A stretch of DNA of 64,000 nt from contig NC_092580.1 of assembly GCF_037975245.1 (NCBI RefSeq), positions 19,392,501 to 19,456,500 on the forward strand, read 5' to 3'. The notes below the pieces were generated by a model that did no database searches, was not told the origin of the DNA, and saw only the letters and a list, made by a program, of their open reading frames with translations. Below are positions 10,554-21,925 of this stretch, in pieces. The DNA is from Apostichopus japonicus. Taxonomy: Eukaryota; Echinodermata; Holothuroidea; Aspidochirotida; Stichopodidae. Positions within the stretch are counted from its first letter, which is position 1. Each line of letters begins with the position of its first letter. Both the position numbers and the translations under genes were made by a program.

Positions 10554-10965
10554 AGAAGATAGCCAATACCTCGGGAAGAGAAAGAGGAACAGTCATAGTT
10601 AAAGCGCTGATCCCTATAACATACACAGGGTAGCCAGTGACAGATCAAGGATTACGGAGGGGGTGTGCGCCTCACCCTACCCCTTACACCGACAACTCCA
10701 TTTTTGACGTTTCCATTTTTCCTCTCTCACTAATGTATCTACATAAATACTATATATGCTCTATCATAACGCGTGTGTGTGTATGGACGCCTTAAACAAT
10801 TGTACAATTGTGCTATATGGAACCAACTGTGGCTGGTCTTGAACTCGACCGAGTCGTCGGGGTACATGACTCATTTCCCAACCCCCCCCCCCCGAGCAAA
10901 TTTTCTTTATAACATCGCTATAGTAATTTAAAAATAGACTATGCTTAGATGCAACTTACAAGGCC

Positions 10966-11070
10966 TGGGAAGTGTCATTTCCAGCGATCTGGGAGGCATT
11001 TTCGGCCAAATTTTTTCTTGTACGCTTCACGCCAACTCATGGTGGCGCTTCGCTTAGATAGTTTGCCTAC
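10966..11070 (+). repeat. About 100-bp dispersed module, copy A
   Basis: It contains GGGAAGTGTCATTTCC, then TTTCTTGTACGCTTCACGCC, then GGTGGCGCTTCGCTTAGATAGT. It is related to the modules at about 11388-11483 and 12826-12921 in the same orientation. Confidence 0.7.
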
Positions 11071-11251
11071 AGGCTTCGCCCCTCCCTTGGCAATTACTCG
11101 CTACACGCCTGTTCGAATTTGTAAAGCAAAGAGCAGATATAACATCATATCAGTGAGCATTGAAATGCATGTGCCACGATGAACAGCCTCAAAAACTGTC
11201 TATGTGTGTAGTTAAAGGCGTAGGAGCCCAATTGGATTTGGGGGCTGTAAT

Positions 11252-11898
11252 CAAGGGCGGCGGAACCGGGGGGCACAGGGGGCACGTGCCCCCCTCCACT
11301 TTTCCTCAGGTTAAAAATGTGCCCTTTTTCTACATAAAAATTGAGGTGTCTCAAGTTAGCAAGAGGCCAGGGAACCAGAATGAACACTCGGGAAGGGCCG
11401 TTTCCGGCCATCTGAGGGGTTTGTAAAACCAAAAATTTCTTGTACGCTCCGCGCCAACCGATGGTGGCGCTCCGCTCAGATAGTCGTGAATAAAATTTGC
11501 AAATCCTGGCTACCCCCCTAACTTTTAGTGAATTTCTGTGGGTCATACTCAAAGCTATTTCGAATGGAAAAAGATGTCTGCATATTAACAAGAAATAAAC
11601 TCTAATTCGGAAGATTCCTACATTAGCAACTAGCATGATTTCACCTCATTTTGTCTCAAAAGAAAACTTGTTCCTTGTTTCCCAATTTGCACATTGGATA
11701 TTGCAGTGCTAGTATGCATATTTTCCTTGAAGGGGGGGGGGTGGGGCGTTGATGGAGTGATGTGTATACGCAAATAAGATAATACAATAAGAGCTATAAA
11801 GGGTACTAAATATAAGGCTGCATCAGTCCAATCGAATTTCTGCAAAGTGCCCTTCGATGTCGGTGCCCCCCAGATTGAAAGTGCTTCCGCCGCCCTTG
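11252..11898. mobile_element. hAT-type MITE with 8-bp target duplication
   Basis: This 647-bp element has perfect 14-bp terminal inverted repeats, CAAGGGCGGCGGAA at the left and TTCCGCCGCCCTTG at the right. It is flanked by an exact 8-bp direct repeat GCTGTAAT (11244-11251 and 11899-11906). CA...TG ends and an 8-bp duplication are the hallmark of hAT transposons. No transposase is encoded. It carries its own copy of the dispersed ~100-bp module and lies inside the 10381-12964 element, so it inserted later. Confidence 0.82.
11388..11483 (+). repeat. About 100-bp dispersed module, copy B
   Basis: It contains TTTCTTGTACGCTCCGCGCC and ATGGTGGCGCTCCGCTCAG, preceded by GGCCGTTTCCGGCCATCTGAG. It lies inside the hAT-type MITE. 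Confidence 0.7.
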
Positions 11899-12825
11899 GC
11901 TGTAATGACTTGCCCGAAAAAAGCCAAAATTTCAACATATCAATGCCAATATCATATAAGCAAGCATCGGTCATTACAGTGCATGGCATCGTGTACCTTA
12001 CGGTCCGTGAAAGTTGCACAGTATACCGCCGGATGCTATGTAAACAACGAAATGTCTTATGTAGATGGAGAAAAGTCATACAGATCCATTTATGTCAAAA
12101 CTCTCTTTTACAGTAGTAATGTCGGCCAAGCTTAGAACTTTATTTTAATTACCAAGGAAATAATTTTTAAGCTATTCATTGCTATTTATTTTTCTTTCAG
12201 TAGGTGCCCGAAAAAGATGGGGAAAAATTTGGTTGCGGGGGGGGGGGGAGGGGGAGGGGGCTGCAGCCACCGCCTCCTACGGGACCTACGCCTATGTGTG
12301 TAGTGTTCCGTTTCGATATACCTGATATCGGAAATATCTGCTATTTTTCATTTCCTTCAACCAAGTTTTATAATAGCCGTTCTAAGAGGTTTTAATATTT
12401 CTACACCAATAAATTAACTGTGTCTGAATTTTCGAAAATTTCCTCACCAACATTCTTCATCATACTTTCCTCTACTCGTGCAACTTTGACCTGTCTTTTA
12501 GGGGTTCAAGGAGGTTTTTCTATATTGCTTGTCCATAGATTGAATTTTGTGCAACATTATGGGTATGTTTTGAAGTGATTTTATTCACGAGAAATGTGAA
12601 TTTTCAAATTCTCAACAAATAATGGGCTTAAAACCTTGAAAAGTGGGGCTTTCGGATATTGTGGGCCGTGACGTAGAATCACCTACAAAAGCAATGATCC
12701 ATAGGACATGCAATGAGGTCGAACATGATGTGTGACAATCTTCAAAAAGGTTATGGATGGAAAAAACTTTTGGGAAATACTTGGTTCTCAGGCAAAAGTG
12801 TACATCTGGTGGGTCATTTTCAAGC

Positions 12826-12921
12826 CCGAGAAGTGCTATTTCCGGTGATCTGGGGGTTATCAAAACCAGAAATTTTCTTGTACGCTGCGCGCCAACCGAT
12901 GGTGGCGCTCCGCTTAGATAG
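12826..12921 (+). repeat. About 100-bp dispersed module, copy C
   Basis: It contains AGAAGTGCTATTTCCGGTGA, then TTCTTGTACGCTGCGCGCC and ATGGTGGCGCTCCGCTTAG. It directly precedes the right G/C-rich end of the 10381-12964 element. Confidence 0.7.
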
Positions 12922-13515
12922 TAATTCGCGCCCCCCGGGTTAGAAAATCCTGGATACGCGCCTGATAAGTGATATATTAAAATATTGATCACAATTCCCC
13001 CAAACATTTTTGGTTTGTAGGCATATCTGGCTGTAACGACACAGAGCTGATTTGAGAGCGTAATGCGAGTTACCGAGAGACCGAGTTTTTAACTCTTTTT
13101 TTTCCCCACTGTATCAGATAATTTCCTGCCATTTCATATTATGCTTCTAGTCAAAGTAAGGATTATAAAAGTGGTTGAAAGAATTAGAAATGTACCTAGT
13201 ATATACATATAAATAGCCATTGAAAACTGTAATGCGAGTTACCAGTAATGCGAGTTACCGCTGTAATGCGAGTTACCATATATTACAAATTCCAATCTCA
13301 CTTGCAGTAGGATGGTGACTTCGAAGTTCGGCCACTTAAGACTTAAAACACCCCAAAACTAAATCTTCTGGTATAAATCATTTGAAAATATACTTCATAT
13401 GGTGGGAGAATTTTGTTATAGTACGATACACGGCCAAACTTTCTTTCCTGCAAACTGTTTTCACGTTGTTTTCCAAGAAGATTCTTCGTGATTGTGGAAC
13501 TGGTATTTCTTGCTA

Positions 13516-13790
13516 GAGTATTGCGAAGTTCGGACGCGCAACCCACAGTGTGGCGATGGTGATAAAATTGGGGGCGCAGTTGCTTTTTCAGTCATTATAA
13601 CAGACTTCATAGATCTTCGTCATTTTATTGACAAATATGTAAGTAATTTCTTGCACACAGGTCATTTTGGAGAGAAAATAACTGTAGCTTCGTACTTTTT
13701 GGTGAAATTTGACTCTTCCTGTAGATTTTCATGGTGAAATTGTGTATTTCTTAAGGGTGGCCGATCTTCGCAGTATGGCGAACTTCGCAA
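13516..13790. repeat. Inverted pair of TATTGCGAAGTTCG-like motifs
   Basis: GTATTGCGAAGTTCGG near 13518 and GGCGAACTTCGCAATAC near 13777 face each other. A related CTTCGAAGTTCGGCCAC near 13319 and GGTGGCCGATCTTCGCAG near 13756 form an outer inverted pair. They suggest a further nested element of about 0.5 kb whose ends I cannot fix. Confidence 0.4.
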
Positions 13791-14338
13791 TACTGACTAT
13801 ACTACTGATCAACAAAACAATGCAGCGCACTATATACTTATGTAAGGTGTGCACAGTAGGTACTTCCTGTACCCAGAATGTACTGCAACCTCCATTACAT
13901 CACATGTGACCCTTAAGACAGTTTCAACAGACATTAATGATTTTATCACCTGACCTTTGTGGAATCACGGACCTTCCAAGTTGCATTCAACTGTGATATC
14001 ATCAAATGAGTTAAGTTAGCATATTCTTTCTCCATTTTAACATTAGCATTTTCATGGGATATTAATCATGGGATGTAATTGCTTAGTACAATATTTAGGA
14101 CAAATTGTGAGAGCTTAGGCTATATTAGTCTGTAGCCTATCACATAGTAATCTAGTATGTTCAAGGATGGGCAAATATTGTAAATCAGTATAATGTGCCT
14201 AACATCTTGATGGAAATTAGTCTTGATATGAAAACTGATGCTGCCAAGGGTGTGGGCACCTCATAATTAATGGGTTGGGCAGAGGGGATGGGGGGACGGG
14301 GAGTTTGCAACTTTGCATAGGGGAGGACAGGGGCCGCT

Positions 14339-14369
14339 GGGGGGAGGGGGAGGGGGAGGGGGAGGGGCA
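14339..14369 (+). repeat. G-quadruplex-capable repeat
   Basis: Five runs of four to six G are separated by single A bases. This is the classical pattern for an intramolecular G-quadruplex. Confidence 0.6.
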
Positions 14370-15013
14370 GGATAGCAGAGGCTTGGTCAGTTGGAATAGA
14401 TTGGTGTGGTTTACCAATTCATATGTGTGTTCCCCAAATATCATGATGTGCAAACCCTTTTCCCCAATATGAGTGTCTTATCACTACAATGGGAAAATCA
14501 ACCTTTACTTCAAAGCATTTCAAATCCCCAAATTACACAAAATAAGGCAGGCCACCTGAATTCACGGGAACGATCGATAACTGGAAATGGCCGAACCCCA
14601 GGGATAACAAAACTTTCTATCGACGAAGCCAGATGATAAAGAAGTTGGGAATGCCATTGATTGCTAATAGTCGTGGCCAATTCAAGCTTGCATCAAAATT
14701 CTAATTTGATACAAAACACCATCCATTCAAGGTTATCTAGAATGGCCTACCATCATGCCCTCATACCGCATGATGAAACATCTATTGTTTTATTGTTGAT
14801 AATGTTATTATACTGATAGAATTAGGAACAAGGATTGTTTTATTTGTTTCATGCTTTTCCTAAGAACCCTAAATACAAATTTTCAAAGGACCAATCACTA
14901 ATTAACTTGCCAAAGAAACTTTTCTTGTAATTCACTATAAGCTGTGAACCTGTATAACTTTCAGTAGATGTTTTGAGACATTAAAATGGAAGAGGAGAGC
15001 TACCAGTTTGCTT

Positions 15014-15157
15014 GGATTAGCTTGATTGGAAATTTGGATTGATAATTCAAGAGTGTACATTGCAATCTTGTTAGTCAACAATTTTGGATTAGCTTGATTG
15101 GAAATATGGATTGATAATTCAATAGTGTATATTGCAATCTTGTTAGTCAACAATTCT
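15014..15157 (+). repeat. 72-bp tandem duplication (two copies)
   Basis: Units at 15014-15085 and 15086-15157 both begin GGATTAGCTTGATTGGAAAT and end GTTAGTCAACAATT, with only a few substitutions. They lie in the 5.67-kb insertion. Confidence 0.85.
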
Positions 15158-16535
15158 TCAGTTGATTTTTTGGTTCAATCAGCTTCGATTATTATTGATA
15201 TAATTGTCAGGATGTTTTGCAAATTGTTGTTAAAATGTTTTTAACAGTTTTGGAAAGAGTTTTACAGTTTCTAAGAGTTTCCAAGTGTTTCAAAAATGGC
15301 TTTGGAGCATATCTGTTTCAAAGAATTTGATGAATAAAGAGCAAAATCGATGACTGGAAAAAGTGTAATGCGAGTTACCGTAATGTGAGTTACCAGACTT
15401 TTTCCCCCTCCATACCACATCTGAAGTTGTTTCATATTTTCTACTGCTGATATATAAACATCAGTAGGGTAGATATCTTGTGCATGTATGCAATTGAAGA
15501 AATCATTCTTTGTTTGAGCACGGTGCCATTTTGTACCGGTGTCAATTTTTCAGGTGTCCTTTTTCCGTAATGCGAGTTACCGATATTTGGAAGCGCACCA
15601 TTCATTAAGGCGAACAGAATTATAATTCTTGATAATTTCATACTGTAGCTATGAATGTTGGGTATAACACCACAGAAAATTGAGGAGTTACACTAACCCA
15701 TATTCAAGCCACAGCACTTGGATTATAAAAAAACAGCAAAAAGTGTTATGCGAGTTACCATGGAATCGCCTGTATACAATCAGGGAAGTAAATAACAAAC
15801 TAACTGGGTGGGCAATTATTTTGGCCCATAAACTGTTAGCCTACAAATAAAAAAGGTAGATAGTGTTGATCCATGGACACAATATTGTGGAGGGTATAGC
15901 TATTGTCTGAGGGGCAAACAATAGTTTCTTCTTACCCCTGCCCCCCCCCCACACCATCTTCCCCAATCACTTCCCCTCTCAAACAAGCTATCTGCCCTAG
16001 TTGCAGGCCTAAGGAAATATTCTTTGAAATGCTAATGCGATAAAAGTATATACTAAAACACATACACACACAAGAAGAGACATTGTAGCTCTGCCAAGTT
16101 TTCATTTGTTATTTAGTGCACAAAACTTTTATTGACCATAATGGGGAACAATACTCACAACTCAACAACACACAGTCAGTGTAATATGTACACGCTCACA
16201 GGACATTGCATTGTAGTTTATGACATATAATACACGGTTTCATCAAGATGCTATACAAACATGACATTACTATGTAATGACTTAAATATCCAAAAGATAC
16301 CACACAATCAATGAGCTTACACAGCAGGCTGGATATAAAGCATTTTAATTACTACTTTGTACCATGATTTGTTACTATTTAATGTCCCCACCCCACCCCC
16401 CCCCCGCCCCATTTCCATTTAAAATATATTGCTTGAACACTTGCATTCCATTGCAAAATTACTACGAAACCACTAAATCCATCTGGTTTATTATTCTGTT
16501 TGTTTTGTGTTATTATATATGTTTTTTATCGATTG

Positions 16536-19500
16536 ATAATGTTACAAAATTCAGGGGGTTTTTTTCCTGCTTCTTTTTGAACAATTGACACATTAGTTGC
16601 TTTCGTTTTTTTCTATAATGAAATAGTGAAAAATAACTAAATTCTTCCAAAATATTGGTTCGATAGTGAAGATGCGAACACCCTGCTCAGATGCTGCATG
16701 CAAAATCGATTTCAATAGAGCAAGTTTACTACATAAAACCTTGTTGTTCACTGTAGCAATCGTGTCTATATAATACTCCTCATATTCACAAATGGGAAGA
16801 AATAACTAAATGTGACCAAAACTAGAACACTATAAAATAGCAAAATGTTACAGCCAAAGAATGTCTCATATAAACACAATAAATAATAAATACCAGCCAT
16901 GAAGTTACAAAGCATTTTAGGAGTTAATATGCTAAGTTTGTGCAAAAGGGGCAAAAATCATGAGGTTTATCAACATCACATCAAATAATGTAAAAACATG
17001 GAAAATGTAGTTTAGTAGAAACCAATTATAAATTGGAACCACATAGCTGCATTTAACCATTAAAAAGCTTCAATAACCACAGTAAATATTTCAATACAAA
17101 ACAAGAATTTACAAACAAGATCTGTTAAAGGGTTGAGAGTAAAAGAGAAATAGAAAATACCACCATAACACATGATGAATATTCATAATATTAGCAGGTG
17201 TGGGCAACTGTTGTCTTAGTTTGTAAAGAAATATCAACGAGGAAAAATTATGGTTGTATAAATGAAATGAATACAGATGATTGAAATTTTCCAGATCCTT
17301 TTGCATGAAGTAGTTGTTTTGCCATGTTTTCTTTTGAAAAAATTACTAAGTTACACAGCCTTATTGAAGTACTAAAAAGGACCAAAGGGAGAAAACTATT
17401 ATTGTGTAACAGTAACACTAGACTTGGCTGATGCACCCTGGAAAATTACCTTGAATTGTTCCCCCCCCCCCCCCCAAAAGAACAAAAAATTCTAAAATGC
17501 TTCAAATATTTTCATCCGTAATGTTACTTTTTGTCAAAACCTAAAAAATGACAATTTATTTCAGAGACCGAAAGAATGAAAGGAAACCCAATTTTCCCAA
17601 TTTTTGTGGGTAAAGTTGAGAAAAGAGTTGTAATGTAGGGTACCCTGGTTTTACCTGAATGGCTGTGATATTAAACTGAGTTAAATATGAACATAAAATA
17701 CAGAGTTTGCTTTAGCAATTAATATACATACAGTAAGAAGGATATTGTAATCAAGGCTAGGCTAACTTTCACTGCATTTGTCTACTAGCAAAATTTAACA
17801 ATGTATGATAAAAGGAAAAAAGTGAGTTAATGCAAATTTTTTAAAACATCACTATAGGTTTGTGTACCACTTTACATGTATATATAGCATACACACATAC
17901 ATCTGATAGGCAAGAGATTGCAATCTATGGAAAGTATAAAGAAGAATATAAGCATTGACAACAAGAAATACAGAAGGGCATGATATTGGAAAATCTAGAA
18001 AAGTGAAAAAAAATTTGAAGTAAGATATTTTTGTATGGTAGACTGAGAAGGTACATACTACACTGTAAGCAGTCAGTTTAATCACCAAAGTACTGTTCTT
18101 GTTGATTGCCTATGAGATGGCATTAGACATGGTTATATGGAGAGTATTGCAGTACTTAACAAACATATATATGTAATTATATACTTTCAGCCTCCATCTG
18201 TTTCACCCTGGAGTTCCTAGACTATACATTTATCGATCTAAAGCTACATAGTCTATGGCAGATACTGTGAGTTCACATAGTCCTAGTGTCTTATTTGCTC
18301 TCTTTTTTTTCTTTGTTTTTCCTCTCTTAAATATCTTGCATTATGATGGGTTATTGTTAAATGTAAAGCTAATTGCACTTTTCAACAGAAATACAATTTT
18401 GGCAACTTTTACTTCACTGTGAGCATATCAGTAGAAAAGCCAAACATATCAACCTATTAAAGTTGATAAGAAACGTTGTGGTAAATAGAGAATATAAATT
18501 GTTTACTCTTGATTCTGAAGTTCATGCAACACTTATACACTACTAACTTTTATAGATCAATAAAGATATAATTGGACTATTAAAGTGATACTGATGTTCT
18601 TGGACATCTCTATTGTTGTTCTTTCAGAACTATTTATCCCATACCTTGCTTTCTAACAGGTTTTTAATTCGTACTCTGATTTATAGTGAACAGCCCTTAA
18701 ATTTGCCTCCTAAAATTGTCATTACCCTCCCTATTCCTTATTTTCTCTTTTTATCACTACAAATGCTTTAAAAAATAGCTGGTTTGCTTTTCACCATGCA
18801 GCTACAAATACTTCGATATTGGTGCTGTTTACTGACTAAATACCGGTAGAAAGAAGGAAAAAAAAGGTGCTAGCATCTTGAGTAAATCATGGCCATACCT
18901 GTGAAATTCTTAACCTGATTTACTGAAATAGCTTTATTACTGATCTCCTTTTTTGAGCTGTTAACAATGTAAACAATGTCTACATGACCTAGTTAATCAA
19001 TAATCATTAGCTTCGTTCATTTCTTTCAACAATTAACTTCTGCTCCCAAATATTATATGCAAACAGGCTTGTCTTAATACTTCTACAATGAAAGTATCCA
19101 GATGTTTGCTTCGAAAGCCAACGTACTTTTTCAACCCTTTGCCACAGGCATAGAAAAGGAAGGAAATAGTTTCTTTGAAAAGCACATTTAACAACATCAA
19201 AAGCTAATATCAACATCCCTCTCATGGTCATAATCAGTGTTCTTATGTTATAACTTATAACAGTGTACTATTTAAAATAGTCTTGAAATATTATTTCAAA
19301 GTCATCAGTGTTATGGTGCTTAATACAATCAGTACCATGTTATAATCAAACCCTCATAGGTTCATTTATGCTCATGACAATTTGACTTTGACTATTAAGT
19401 TTTCAACATTCAATCTTAGAAATGAAGGGAGAGTTGAAAAACTCGATATATTACTAATAAGTTAAATCTAATCCTTTTGGGAATAATAACTTGGGAAAAT

Positions 19501-21821
19501 TGCTGAAAATTTTTCATCAAAGAAAGCAGGTGCTGTTTGAAGTATTCAATCTAAATAGATTAACACAAGAATGTGATTCAGCTATCAAAAAATCTGTCCA
19601 ATATTTCTAAATCAAAGAAAAAGTTACAAAGAAAGAATTGCTACTATATCTATCCATGTTAGCAAATTGTCAACAATGGAGCATTGGCATAAAAAACATA
19701 TACAAAAATTTATTTCAAACTTGGGAGTGTAAATAAAAGAGCACATCTATTGATTGCAAGTAAAACAGTACTTTAAACATAACAAAATCTTTAGGGAATG
19801 ATACATTTTGTACCAACTCTCTTTACAAATAATGTGATTTGAACAAAAGAACGGAAGATCAACCACCGGTAATTAAGTGATTGCAATGTTTCGTATAGAC
19901 ACTCATGAAGCGAGTAAGTCACTGAAAGATGTAACCTAATAATTGGTAAATCGTAAAACTTACAGGTTTAGGATATTGACAAGTGACAAGCTTACGTGTC
20001 TGATCCCAACCTCAGCACTCTTGCTCTACCATACCTGGAGTGAACTGGTAACCTTTTTAACACTGTACCCTCTTCAGGACCTGTTTCCAGAGGTCAATGA
20101 CCCCTCCTTATTTTACCATCCAAAGTACTTAGAAGTGTATTTTCATTCAGAGCTCGTCTGTTTGAATCTATGTGATTTGGTTATTGAGAGTGCGGAGGTT
20201 GTGAGAAGACAGGAAAGCGAGTAAAGCAAATTCAGTATTACCAATTCAAGACAACAACAACTTTGCCTACATACACAAGTAAGCTAACAAGTGGTACAAA
20301 ACATTGAATATCAAAGTAAGGATTTGATTTTTATACAGAAAAGAAACACAAAATTTTGAGATGTTCAACTTTCCTTGCCATACAACTTCATGTAGGGGAG
20401 AAATTAAATATTCTGTTATGATATGCTTGGCTCAAATGACCTACGACCTCATGACAACTGGTGAATAGCTGCATGGAGATATCTGTTGCTTGTACTGAGC
20501 TAATAGGGGCAAAACATGTAATATGCAGATTTTAATCTCTATCATTACTTAGAAGACACTGTTTATGTTGTGGATCATACTTAACAGTCATGTCCAGATG
20601 CAAAATGATTCAGCCCCAACATCTTTCTACATTTCTCCTTAAGATTCTTTTAAAAATAGAGGGAACTATTTTGAAATGACAATGGCGGTTTACAAACATT
20701 TAATTAATGCACAAAGAGTAAATGAAACAAAAGTTTTCTGTAGTTATTTCAGACTCAGCAAGTTGCTCTTGGAAAGAAGAAAAATAGTATTAAAAACAGC
20801 AACAAAGAAATTAAAATACATATTTGCACCAAGGTACTGTGATATAACGTGAAAAGCATGCATGGGTGGTTAGTACTATACATGTTTGGACGACATCACT
20901 GGAATGAGACAGTAAAACACATAGGAAGGCAGTGATGTTTAATTCATATAGTTGTCAATTTGCAACTGAATATAAATATATATTACATACATAATAATAA
21001 TAATAATAAAGATAATACTTACATGATTCGATAGATTTAACCAATATGCATATATGAAACAGCTATTACACAAATGAAACTTCCTGTGCGATATTTAAAT
21101 AATATTAAAGGCAGCTACATATTTAGCACTAGAGAAGGTCACATCAATCTATAGATAGTCAAACTGCAGCGTTAAAAGGCATTATTCATCTCTTCAGTTC
21201 ATCTTCACGGAAACCAACAATAGCTGCTTATCACCTTCAAGACCCTGCCATCAGGTGATCAGGTGCATGACAATAAAAATCCACAATGTACAATTTCAAG
21301 TAGAACTCTCTCTTATATGGTTACACCATATGCCCAGTAAAAACTTAATCTTGGTAAGGATGGGTCGGAGGCCTTGAAAACTGTACTTTGGCAAGAAACA
21401 GATATTTTTTGTCAGGGTATGTCGGGACAACTTTCAGCAATATGATTATATGACCCTGCCCTATATCGGGAGTCTCATTTTTGTTTCCTAGGTATGCTGG
21501 GTAGGTGACCCTGACTCCTCCCTCCTCTTCCACCCTCTATAGCTACAGGCCTCCATCTACTATAACAAGACCTTGTTAGCTAAAGGGAACTTGAATTATC
21601 AGACATTTATCAGCTCACCTTCATTTATCAGCTAAGATTACTTCTAATTCAAACAAATTAGACATCAAGGAGACAGTGCCTTCACTAATCACAGCCTATG
21701 AGCAGCTTGTCCTCATTTTGCCTAGTGCATGGCTTTCTCTTTGCAAAGTTGACATGCAGATACACTAACACTTTTGTAGCCATCCTTATGCAGTTTGTAA
21801 TTACTCGCTGGAGGGTCGGTA
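16536..21821. other. Gene-free AT-rich stretch
   Basis: No family was recognised in any open frame, including the 93-codon one at 19943-20224. A C run lies at 17461-17475 and a short (TAA)n near 20990-21010. The last part may include the 3' UTR of the TMEM121-family gene at 21874-22905. Confidence 0.45.
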
Positions 21822-21925
21822 TCAAACCTCCTCCTTCCCGAGATCTTTCGTGGGCAGTTGGTTCAGCACGGAATCAAACGTCCTCCTTCCCGAGATCTTT
21901 CGTGGGCATTTGTTTCAGTCTGGTA
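21822..21925 (-). repeat. 52-bp tandem duplication across a gene's stop codon
   Basis: The stretch encoding the last residues and stop of the TMEM121-family protein (stop at 21874-21876) is repeated 52 bp downstream, with a second stop-like TCA at 21822-21824. The second copy follows the stop and is out of frame, so it is in the 3' UTR. It differs at only a few bases over about 45. Confidence 0.75.

Larger units (their letters stand above)
10381..12964. mobile_element. CAGG/CCTG-ended element or composite, nested
   Basis: The left end reads CAGGTGCGTATCCAGG and the right end, on the minus strand, reads CAGGCGCGTATCCAGG. Each continues into a G-rich tract and the palindrome-like GCGCGCCCCCCGGG/CCCGGGGGGCGCG. 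ATAAG directly flanks both ends (10376-10380 and 12965-12969), a possible 5-bp target duplication. CAG...CTG termini resemble hAT-type ends, but the superfamily is not proven and 2,584 bp includes at least one younger insertion. No transposase frame was found. Confidence 0.6.
13061..15759 (+). repeat. Dispersed direct repeats of TAATGCGAGTTACC
   Basis: Copies start at 13061, 13230, 13246, 13264, 15366, 15381 (one-base variant), 15568 and 15746 (one-base variant, abutting the right end). All have the same orientation and all lie in the right half of the 5.67-kb insertion. None was seen in the left half. They resemble a multi-copy protein-binding site; the binding protein is unknown. Confidence 0.75.
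10100..15771. mobile_element. 5,672-bp insertion interrupting duplication copy 2
   Basis: Copy 1 reads AGAGTATACAATC without a break at 6771. In copy 2 GTATA occurs on both sides (10095-10099 and 15772-15776) of 5,672 bp of foreign DNA, as expected of a target-site duplication. The ends carry a short inverted repeat: GGCGATTCC at 10103-10111 and GGAATCGCC at 15762-15770. The right part holds eight direct copies of TAATGCGAGTTACC or close variants. No transposase gene was recognised, so it is a non-autonomous or gutted element that has taken further insertions (entries at 10381 and 11252). The superfamily is not assigned. Confidence 0.75.
7536..16535. repeat. Tandem duplication, copy 2, split by a 5.67-kb insertion
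   Basis: Copy 2 runs from 7536 to 10099 and resumes at 15772/15777 to about 16535. Sequence 6771-7530 of copy 1 realigns with 15772-16530, including the C-rich spacer and the (A)CACACACAAGAAGAGAC segment. Copy 2 also has about 236 bp at 7694-7929 that copy 1 lacks, and an 18-bp difference near 16201. Confidence 0.85.

Noticed and set aside
10316-10648. Long open frames on both strands, Lys/Arg-rich or Phe/Leu-rich
   Set aside because: Low-complexity translations of a polypurine tract.
19943-20224. 93-codon open frame in the gene-free stretch
   Set aside because: No recognisable domain, no splice or promoter context; probably chance.
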